The translations under genes and the position numbers were made by a program. A stretch of 64,000 nt of DNA from Diplonema papillatum (taxonomy: Eukaryota > Euglenozoa > Diplonemea > Diplonemida > Diplonemidae). The stretch is taken from contig JAPJBO010000715.1 in the NCBI GenBank assembly GCA_030068145.1, forward strand, positions 1 to 64,000. Direction: 5' to 3'. Below the pieces are notes generated by a model, which saw nothing but the letters and a program-made list of their open reading frames with translations, had not been told where the DNA came from and did not search any database. The first letter of the stretch is position 1, and the number at the start of each line of letters is the position of its first letter. Positions 52,046 to 60,247 of the stretch are shown here, one piece after another.

Positions 52046-55000
52046 GGACGTCGTCCAGTGGCAGGAGAAATGGATAGCGGATAGCCAGCACGGATTCAGG
52101 CCCAAACACGGGACCGTGGACGTGGTATTCGAAATCGCCTCGCAGATCGAAGAAGCGCTCTTGACGGGTAAGGAGCTATACGGCGTGGCCTTAGACTTTG
52201 CCAAGTGTTTTGACAAGGTGCCGCGAGACATCGTGTTGAAGCTGGTGGGGGAGCTGGGCCTCCATGAGAGAATCCTCGGGCCGCTGCGCGACATTTACGC
52301 GCGATTACGGAGGCGGTACAAGCTGCACATGGGAGTGGGAGGTGTCTTCTTCACCACCAATGGGATACTGCAGGGCTGCCCCCTGAGCGTGATCCTCATC
52401 AACGCGCTGCTGTCCATCGTGGTGCGCAGAGTGGACGACGTGGGGGAGGTGACGAGCGAATCCTTCGCGGACGACCTCACCCTCCTGTCGCGTCTCAGGG
52501 AAGCCTGCTTGCAGGACGCCTTGGTGGAAGTCGACAGATTTTGTTCGAACACCGGCATGTCGATCGGGATACCGAAGACGTTTGCTTTTGGGACGCCGAA
52601 GGGGTATGAAGCGAAGTTGAGGGTAGGCGGCGCACTTATCGCGACGAAGGAGGAGCTCACCATCGTTGGGTGTCTAGTCGGCACGAAGCGAACACGCAGG
52701 ACAACGGACCTGCGCTACGACCAGCGTGCAGAGGAGGCCGAACGGTTGGGAGCTCTGCCGATCTCGATGACGCAGAGGTCGGGACTAGCGGCGATGGCAG
52801 TTTTACCGGCGGCGACATACGGCTCGGAGTTCGCGCTTCCGACGGTGCGGGGGCTGGGGAAGTTCACCGCAGCATTACTCAGAGGCGTCTGGGACCCGGT
52901 GAGGCTGCATCGGGCACAGGAGGCCGTGTTGGGCATTCTAAACAAGGCCCACTTGCTCGACCCCTACACAGTGCTGCCATATCGGTCGCTCGGCATGATC
53001 GCAGAAGTGTGCCGAAAGAGGCCGGTATGGAGGGCCCGCGTCGCAACAGTTCGAAGGGCGTATGGCAGCAGAATCCGCGCATGGGGACCGATCGGTATTG
53101 CGGCCGAGCATGCAAAAAAGCTCGGTATACGATGGACAGAAGATCTCGACGACGCCGAGGACGAGGCAGGGAATGTGCTGAGGCTGGTGCGACAGAGTAA
53201 GGGGGAGCGAGGGCACACCCTGAGAAAGGCGATTCACGGCTGGCGACTAGGGGAGCTCGAGAAGAGGCGCACAAACTTCGGAGGGGTACGGGCGGGTGTC
53301 GACTACACCGCGACGAATGCCTACGGGCTGAAGGCGTCGACAACGCTGACGGCCGCGCGGGACGTTGCCGAGGTCGTAGCAGGGTCGGTGATGACGGAAT
53401 CACATGCTGCCAAGCTGTGGGGAGGTGACGGGCTGTGCAGACGCTGTGACGAGGCGACGGAAGAAACTCTGGGCCACATTTGGTGGCAGTGCCGGGCGTA
53501 TGAACGAATCCGAATGCAACAGCAGTATGCCGAAATTGTTGACGCAGATCGCTCGACTTGGCCTCCGTGCCTGCAAGAACACGGGATTCTGCCGAAGGGA
53601 AGTCGAATCAACATCGAAGTGCTGCACACATTCATGGCGGAAGTCATGCAAGAGAGACGACGGCTGGAGAGAGAAGGAAGAGACCGGGCAGTCGGCCACC
53701 CCTGGAGACAACTGCACCCTGACGACTGCCCCCCGCGCCGGCTGAATTTCGAAGCGATCGCTGGACCGGGGACCTTCACGGCGGTAGCAGGAGAGAGGTG
53801 GTTCCGGGCGCTGCAGTATTGGCTGGATGGGATGTGCTGGTCGGTAGCGGGTGACGTCTCGACGGCAGAGCTCGCAGTAGACTTCGAAGTGTACACCGGG
53901 CTCGATCTACCGGGCAGTTTAGTGGCGACGACAGGTGGGACGCCGCTGTGTATCCGTGCGAGAATGTTGGCGCGGATGCTGAAAACGATCGGGGAAGCGC
54001 TTGAGCGGAAAGGGGTGGGGCCGCTTCTGCCGGGTAGAAAGCTGGAGAAGATAGGTTCATTGAGAACGGTAGGGGCCCCCCCATGCCTCACGGGCTACGA
54101 GATGAGGCCAATTTTCCGCGGCGGCGAGGAGACGATGGGAATCTTGGAGACGCAGCTGAAGGCGAGCCGGCATGCGTTCACCGGCGAGGCGTGGGGGATG
54201 GACCTTTTCCCGACGTACGGAAGAGAAAGGGCGGAGCGTGCGGCGAGATGGGCGGCCTTCGATGACGCTACGGAGAAGAAGAAAGGCAAGAAGTCGGCTG
54301 TCGTCGGAGGGGATCCGTGGCTCGTGCCGGAAGGGATTCCCCGACACGAAAAGTGGGGTGAGCGGGTGTGCCCCGGGCACCAAAAGGTGAAGTGCGACGT
54401 GTGCAAGCGCCGGGGCAAGTCGGTGGCGTGGTGCTGCCAGGCCCATCACAGGGAGGGTGATGGCCTAGCCGTAAAAATGTGTGCCGAGCACCGGATGACG
54501 CAGTGCGCCACGTGTAAGACGACAGCGGAGTGCTGTCGCAACCATCACCACCGATGCCTCGATCATGGCATGCCGACGTGCGACGGCTGTAAGAAACACG
54601 CCGACCTGAGGAGTAGGAGACCCGGGCACTGCTGCAGGAAAGGGCACCACCGGGCGGCCGTGGCGAGAGGTGAAGAAACAACGGCGAAGAAGAGGAAGGC
54701 GGAGCCGGAGGGTCCCGCGCCAGCGCCGAGACAGGCGAAACGTGAGAACGTGGTGCTCGTTCTGCCGGAAGCAGAGGAAGACGAGCGAGAACCCGCAACA
54801 TCAACGCCGACATCAGCAGCGAAGGTCGGGAAGACGGCGCCAACGCCAGCGAAGAAGCGGCAACCAGACTCCGCGGCGGAGCCGGTACCGAAAAGACGCA
54901 AAGGACGCGTCGATGCGCCACGACCATCGCCCAGGCGCTGGGAAAAAGCAGAAATCGACGCGCAACCGATGAACCTCGACGAGCAATCGAAGAAGAAGCG

Positions 55001-55135
55001 AAGCACCAAACGCGCGCCTGAGCGCGACGATCAAGACGAGCTAAAGAGGCGAAAGCATGACACATCACGTGCGAAGAGATAACCGCGCCGTCGGCGATGC
55101 AGATTATCGCCACAGATTCTTTGCATTCTAATCCA
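52046..55135 (+). mobile_element. LINE-C, 5'-truncated non-LTR retrotransposon
   Basis: It begins inside the RT domain and runs to a 3' end near ATTCTAATCCAAACAAC, then meets ATTACACTCGATTACGCTCG. TCGATTACAC-type repeats lie on both sides. The reading frame is intact over more than 1,000 codons, so the copy looks young although dead from truncation. Confidence 0.85.
52050..55082 (+). CDS. LINE-C ORF2 fragment: RT, zinc knuckle, shared module, Cys/His-rich tail
   Basis: About 1,010 codons; the frame also stays open upstream to 51831 by chance. RT motifs: 'HGFRPKHGTVDVVFEI', 'LDFAKCFDKVP', 'GILQGCPLS' and catalytic 'FADDLTLL', then 'GIPKT'. The N-terminal RT fingers and all upstream domains are missing. 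Then come the zinc knuckle 'CRRCDEATEETLGHIWWQC' and the shared 'YWLDGMCW' / 'ELAVDFEVYTGLDLPG' module. No RNase H is visible. Instead residues about 760-860 form a dense Cys/His array (CPGHQKVKCDVC, CCQAHH, CAEHRMTQCATC, CCRNHHHRCLDHGMPTCDGC, CCRKGHH), likely a multi-zinc nucleic-acid-binding domain, followed by a Lys/Arg-rich tail. Confidence 0.86.
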   Translation, partial: VVQWQEKWIADSQHGFRPKHGTVDVVFEIASQIEEALLTGKELYGVALDFAKCFDKVPRDIVLKLVGELGLHERILGPLRDIYARLRRRYKLHMGVGGVFFTTNGILQGCPLSVILINALLSIVVRRVDDVGEVTSESFADDLTLLSRLREACLQDALVEVDRFCSNTGMSIGIPKTFAFGTPKGYEAKLRVGGALIATKEELTIVGCLVGTKRTRRTTDLRYDQRAEEAERLGALPISMTQRSGLAAMAVLPAATYGSEFALPTVRGLGKFTAALLRGVWDPVRLHRAQEAVLGILNKAHLLDPYTVLPYRSLGMIAEVCRKRPVWRARVATVRRAYGSRIRAWGPIGIAAEHAKKLGIRWTEDLDDAEDEAGNVLRLVRQSKGERGHTLRKAIHGWRLGELEKRRTNFGGVRAGVDYTATNAYGLKASTTLTAARDVAEVVAGSVMTESHAAKLWGGDGLCRRCDEATEETLGHIWWQCRAYERIRMQQQYAEIVDADRSTWPPCLQEHGILPKGSRINIEVLHTFMAEVMQERRRLEREGRDRAVGHPWRQLHPDDCPPRRLNFEAIAGPGTFTAVAGERWFRALQYWLDGMCWSVAGDVSTAELAVDFEVYTGLDLPGSLVATTGGTPLCIRARMLARMLKTIGEALERKGVGPLLPGRKLEKIGSLRTVGAPPCLTGYEMRPIFRGGEETMGILETQLKASRHAFTGEAWGMDLFPTYGRERAERAARWAAFDDATEKKKGKKSAVVGGDPWLVPEGIPRHEKWGERVCPGHQKVKCDVCKRRGKSVAWCCQAHHREGDGLAVKMCAEHRMTQCATCKTTAECCRNHHHRCLDHGMPTCDGCKKHADLRSRRPGHCCRKGHHRAAVARGEETTAKKRKAEPEGPAPAPRQAKRENVVLVLPEAEEDEREPATSTPTSAAKVGKTAPTPAKKRQPDSAAEPVPKRRKGRVDAPRPSPRRWEKAEIDAQPMNLDEQSKKKRSTKRAPERDDQDELKRRKHDTSRAKR

Positions 55136-55139
55136 AACA

Positions 55140-55185
55140 ACATTACACTCGATTACGCTCGATCAGGGGGTGGGTGAATTGGCTC
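55140..55185. repeat. TCGATTACAC minisatellite end and inverted GGTGAATTGGCTC terminus
   Basis: ATTACACTCGATTACGCTCG, ATCAGGGGGTGGGTGAATTG, GCTC. The last part mirrors GAGCCAATTCACC at 50219. Confidence 0.75.
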
Positions 55186-55202
55186 AAGTAACAATGCTTT
55201 GT

Positions 55203-55312
55203 AAACACGAAAGAGAACGCTGGCAGCGTATTTGGGAGAAGATTAGCTTAACGATCGTATTCACTCATGTCAATCACTAACAGGCTAATCCTCCCCCGGC
55301 ACGTACAAACAA
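55203..55312 (+). repeat. Dispersed motif copy 5 (partner of 9940-10045)
   Basis: GTAAACACGAAAGAGAACGC, TGGCAGCGTATTTGGG, CACTAACAGGCTAATCCTCC, then GGCACGTACAAACAAACG. The TGGCAGCG and ACAAACAAA ends agree with the other motif copies. Confidence 0.65.
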
Positions 55313-55534
55313 ACGCCACGAAACCCCCCAGTTTCACACTTTTCTGAACCCAAACGAATTTGCAGGGCGCGGTGTGCATCGCTGGGGCATTTCTGCTCAC
55401 GCGCAGGAATAAGCAGTGACGGACGCGCGAACAGCGGAAGCCGGATGGATCTTCCTGGTCGAGACACGTCATGACGAAGGAGAAGGAGTTCGCTCCAGGG
55501 CACAGCTGCAGCCGGTCTACCGCTGCAACCCCGT

Positions 55535-55650
55535 TTATTGACCGCGGGCTTGTGTTCAGCAAGCGCCAAGCCCCAAGGCACGCCAAGCCTCGAAGCTTTA
55601 GTTTGGGAAATCAGCAGCGTGCCGCAGGCCATTGGCTCTGCAGTATCGCG
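55535..55650 (+). mobile_element. SINE-family fragment
   Basis: GACCGCGGGCTTGTGTTCAG through GTTTGGGAAATC and GGCTCTGCAGTA corresponds to the second half of the family. It lies directly upstream of a complete copy. Confidence 0.65.
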
Positions 55651-55689
55651 CGTGGGGCCTGACAGGTGTGACAGGTACACTCGTGCTCG

Positions 55690-55976
55690 AAAGAAAAAGA
55701 AAAAGGCCGCTCCTGGTCCAGGAACGTGACGGTCAACCACAGCTTGCAAAGCTTGAGTCGGAGGCAGCACAGTACCACAACCCCGTCCGCTCTGCCCTGC
55801 GGCTGACCGTCTCGACGAGCTTGTGTTCAGCGCGAGCGCCAAGCCCCAAGGTGCGCCAAGCCTCGATGCTTTAGTTTGGGAAATCGGTAGCCACTTGCCC
55901 CGTACCGGGCCCGTGGCTCTGCAGTACCGCCGAACACGTGAAGCTTGGCTCCCGTGTAGCAGGCTTTCCCTGGTAC
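55690..55976 (+). mobile_element. SINE-like element with 10-bp target duplication
   Basis: CTCGTGCTCG at 55680-55689 and 55977-55986 flank a 287-bp copy that starts AAAGAAAAAGAAAAAGGCCG and ends TTTCCCTGGTAC. Confidence 0.83.
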
Positions 55977-56304
55977 CTCGTGCTCGGAAAAAAAGAGGGG
56001 AGGTGTGTCGCTGCTGACTGGCCAGACCCGTTCTGGGTTCATCGAAACGCCGGGGAGAGGGTGTGGCGCTCCCAGCCACCTGTGCTGCCTTCCATCAGCT
56101 TTGCCGAGTTTCTTTGTTGAAAGTATGCCAATACTGCAGGGAATAGTTGACTAGACCTCTTGAGTTTGTGCTAACCACGAATTAGGGAGTCGGGAGAACC
56201 TACAAAGCCAAAGCAGGACCGACCCCCCCGTTCGCGAGAAAAAGCGAAGAATAAAAACACCTTCTTTTTTTCATCTATCTTTGTCAAGAGCTGCAACTCA
56301 ACTA

Positions 56305-56530
56305 TTTTTGTATAAGCACCCGCTTTGTAGGAAATGCTTGAGGAGACTGCCAGTTGCGATAGACCAAAGGAGGTAAATGTGCTGCAGCCCACACGAAACA
56401 CAGGTAAATCTGGGTTTAGTGGCGGGCGTAAAGCGTTCAACAAAAAAGACCCACTTTGTAGTTGTATTGTTTTCTCCCCCTCTAGCCTCCTTCGAAATGA
56501 GCACAAGGCAGTCCCTCGAGTATTTTCTTG
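56305..56530. repeat. R2 dispersed repeat, most complete copy
   Basis: TTTTTGTATAAGCACCCGCT through GTGCTGCAGCCCACACGAAA, GCGTTCAACAAAAAAGACCC and CCCCTCTAGCCTCCTTCGAA to CCCTCGAGTATTTT. It serves as reference for the split copy at 31130-31495. Confidence 0.8.
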
Positions 56531-56905
56531 CGGCTTGCGGCCTCCCCTTCCGGGCGGTATGGCCAGAGCTTAACTAGTACGCAGAATCAAAACGAAGCGC
56601 CTGTGTTTTCCAGGTATTTGGTCCCACCTGACGATAAGCTTACAGCTCGCTGGCAGAAAAACCTGCCTACCGTTCCTTACACTCCCCTGCACCCACTTGC
56701 CGTTCGAATTCGCCCGAACCAATGCAAAAGGTTGTCCTGGTTCCGGTGCCCATACCTTCTTTCTTTTGTGTTCTATTGCCGCCCACGCGGCGTTGACGAT
56801 CGCGAGAATCCATTGCATCGGGTCAATTCGTACCCACCGCGTTTTCATGGTGCCAATTAACAACCTTCTTCTCCCCCCCCCCTTTTTGACGAGCTACGAA
56901 CAGCC

Positions 56906-57070
56906 GCCTGACAAACCAGACTCACACCGCAGTCCTGTCTGCAGACACTCAGGTTCCGCGCTGATGATGGTCCGCCTTATGTGTCCGTGGCTTAAAGGAC
57001 CGAAACACGGCGCAGACGGGACCAGTGCGGTGTTGAGCACATATCCATTCCAAGCACGTTCTTGCAATCC
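56906..57070. repeat. R1 dispersed repeat, copy 5
   Basis: Uninterrupted 160-bp unit, nearly identical to the 13.46 kb copy. Useful as the empty-site control for the insertion at 35671. Confidence 0.8.
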
Positions 57071-57369
57071 CCTTTTCCCTTCTTTTTCCTTTCTTTTCTT
57101 TTTCGAATGCGGAGTTGAGCACCTGCTATTATTATAGCAGGCTGCCGGTTGCAAAGCACAAAATAGTTTGGTACACTTCAGCATGCCGATGACTCCCGAC
57201 CAGCAGAGAAGGATGCCTGTGGCGGTGAAGTGACGAAGCTCTCGAGTGTGACCGGTGAAACCCCTTGTCTGACAGTCACTACCGAACAACTGTGACAGAC
57301 GTCGTCACGCCGCGCACATGTAGCGTGGCCGCAGGTGAGTACCCGTGCAGGGCGCGGCCGGCAGGGTTT

Positions 57370-57660
57370 GCCCGTTTGACGTGTCAGACACAGCAGTCTT
57401 AAACTACCCGTCTTGGGCCAAGTAGTCTAACACGTGTCCGAAGCTTAGAGTGCAAATCCGCAAACGGGTCAGACACAGCGTTTTCATTCATTCTACCCGT
57501 CTTCGAACACGGACTAAAAGAGTCTAACCGCGTGCGAGGCTAACGATGTCAAACCCGTAGCCACTCGTGTCAGACACAGCGATCTTGTACTCCCCGTCGT
57601 GACGTCGTGAGAACACAGACCGAAAAGGTCTAACACCTGTGCGAGGCTTCGGGTTGGTGT
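57370..57660. repeat. Imperfect tandem repeat, about 100-bp unit, 3 units
   Basis: Each unit has GTCAGACACAGC, CTACCCGTC(T) or CTCCCCGTCGT, then a AGTCTAAC or GGTCTAAC word and CGTGTGCGAGGCT-like ends. Partly self-complementary; function unknown. Confidence 0.65.
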
Positions 57661-60200
57661 GAGGCTTGTTCGGGATAATGCTACACGATTTTCAATACCG
57701 ACTTTCCGCGTGAAGGCAATGGCGATCCTTTTGGCCTCGCTTCCATGTGGTTCGAAAATATTACCACCAGCTGGATACCGCTGAATTGTGGTCACCCTCA
57801 TGTTCCGCGACGTACAGCGTCGAAAAAGACAGTTCGGCACCAGCTCAGAGAAACGGCTGCCGTTCAGACCCGCTGCTGCTGCTGCCAGTTGCCTCAAGGC
57901 GTCCCGAAAGGCCCAATTACGACATTCTACCATTTCCCAGCTCTTCCCGAGCTTCGACCCGGCGCTTCTCTTTTCAATAGTACCGAAGGGAACATTTCCG
58001 GAACAGCCGTTGCCGTTCCACAGAAGCCAATGAAAAAGTGCAAGAAACCTTTACTCCGAAGAACCCATTCGACGAATATTCCCCGTGACCTTGCAGTCTG
58101 AAAGAGCGCCGGCGCAGGAATACCTCTACCAGAGACGTTTCGTCGTCATTCGGTCAGCTGGCACTAATCGTCCGTTGCTTCGTCTTTCAGCGTACGTCCC
58201 CTAGCTCCGGAAATGATTCCCTTTTCTTCTCCTTTTCCTCGTCTCTTTTCTTCCCTCCCCCCCTCTCATTTTCTCGTTTCTAAAAGACTTAGAGTAATCT
58301 TGCAGCCTCCCTGGGCACGCCTTTTTTGATGTTATCTGCCCCATGGAGGTTGCCCTCCCGGCGGGGGGTGGCCTGCTGCTGCTGACGGAACACCGCCTTC
58401 GCTACGCTGACCCCGCAAGATACAGCAACGCACTGTAGTGCTAGCTGCTAGTGGACCGCTCATTCGAAGCTTAGCACGCTACTACTGTCCTCAGGTACTA
58501 GGATGGATACATCGACACAACCACACGGCGGAAATCGTCCGGCCTGATCACAGACATGTCGGCTCGCTTTGGCTGAGATCCACCTCTAAGCCAGAACCCA
58601 GTCTAGAGGAATGCGTGAGTTACTCAGGGCACATCGGATTTATCGGGCCACGACTAGCTTCGGCGAACGGCAACTTCCAAATTCACATCCAGATCCCGTG
58701 TCTCCAACCGGGTCTATACGAGTCCGAATGGACCGGCGGGCGTAACGCACTGAGGAGCCTTGTTGTTCCGAGGGTTTGAGCCTTATGGCCGTGCCTGTGC
58801 TCGGCGTGCAGCTTGCCGCACGACAGCCGTGACTTAAAGGTGAGACGAGAGGCATTCGCTCGCTCTGTCGAACGACGATACCATTAGCGCAACGGTCAAA
58901 AAGCCCAGCCCACACAAAAACACAGCTGAATGCGGTGCCGAGCGAGCGTATGCGCGTGAAGACAAGTTTGTGTAGCTGTTTTGGTTGTTCTCCTCCTTCT
59001 CAGCCTCTGGCGAAATAAGCTTCGCACGGGCAAAAAAGAGTCGTTAGACCGTGTTGACTTCCCTGCTTCGAGTCCACGTACTTAAAAGCTCTCAGTGCTT
59101 GGAGTGTTCCAGGCATGGTTGGGTGGTCTCGGCCATTGTCCCGTAGACCCGCAGCTTTTCATAACCGCTGAAAACGTGAAGCTAGGCTCAAGTACACTTG
59201 GGCTCGGGAAAGGGTCAGTTCCGTAGAAGAAGAACGACACACAGAGCAGTTGGGACACAATGTTGAGCATGCCGCTCCCCCCCCGGCGAAGCAGACGCAC
59301 AAAGGGACGGTGCCACGGCATGATTCGGCAGCCGCTGCTCAACGTAGTGCATGCTAATCCATGTGGTTCATGTACTTAAAAGAACTCAATGCTCAACGAA
59401 CATCGACGTGGGCGGCATAGAGAGAAGAACTACTCTACGGCACAATCCACCTTGCAGGCAAAAACACAACAAGAACACAATAAAACAGAAGTCCTTCGGA
59501 GAGAAGAAAAGAGCACGCAAAAGGAACCCTTTTCGAACCGTCATTCCCTGCTTAAGAAAGAACGATGTGGTGAGCAGGGACCAGCTTCAACAGACTAGCG
59601 TGATTCAGAGGCCTCAACAAGTCTTTGGCAAAACAGACACAGTTTGTACAAACCCCTCCTCAATCAACCCCCGTCTCTTTTTTGTCCGCCTCTCTTTTTT
59701 TGTTGGTTTGTTGGTCTTGCTATCCCCTCCCTCGATACACAGGCTAGCGGATTGTACTTCTCTCGTTATTGTTGTTGTTTTTTTTGTTCCCCCCTTCCCG
59801 CCGCCGCGCATCGTCGTTGCGTTACCTCGGTCTTGCAACACGCCAACTCATTTTTTGCTCAGCACGTGCCGATACACCAGCCAGCTGTTGAGTATAAGGC
59901 CCCGATCCCGCGCTACAAGCAAAGGAGCGCGAAGAAACGCAGCCCGTTTGAGAGAGCGAAAAGAAACCCAACGAAAGGCTTTTTCCCCCCCCGGAAGGTT
60001 TTGTTTTCCCTGCCACAAACAGGTAAACCACCCAAGATACGCACCCTTTTCTCTTCGCTTTCCTGCGGGGGCTTTTTTTTTGCGGCGTCTTCTTTTTCTT
60101 GACCCCCGCAGGCCAGGGATATTTTTGGGAAGTCAAATCGCGAATAGCGTTGGGAACCCGCGCCCAGCTTAGAGTGCTCCACGCGGGATCGGAGGGTCGT
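57661..60200. other. Upstream region of the PDZ-membrane protein gene; no supported gene
   Basis: Short open frames (for example 58438-58779 plus strand and 57670-57933 minus strand) have no recognisable domain. 59325-59410 repeats the TGCATGCTAATCCATGTGGT segment of 37.17 kb. Long T/C-rich runs (59680-59800, 60070-60100) just before the gene at 60248 could be promoter or 5' UTR sequence. No TATA-like element could be assigned. Confidence 0.45.
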
Positions 60201-60247
60201 GATCGCCGGTTGTGGTTGGGGAGCGGGGGAGAGGTTGGAGTTGGACG

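Noticed and set aside
52266-55143. Long minus-strand and alternative frames over LINE-C
   Set aside because: The RT and zinc motifs lie in the plus-strand frame; the others are shadows.
55173-55190. TTGGCTCAAG resembling the 3' end of the dinoflagellate spliced leader
   Set aside because: Only about 10 bases match and the word is explained as the inverted terminus GAGCCAATTCACC.
58438-58779. 113-codon plus-strand open frame as a gene
   Set aside because: No domain, no splice partners and no related copy; insufficient evidence.
59351-60172. 273-codon frame directly upstream of the PDZ-membrane gene
   Set aside because: T/C-rich low-complexity sequence without domain; more likely promoter or 5' UTR.
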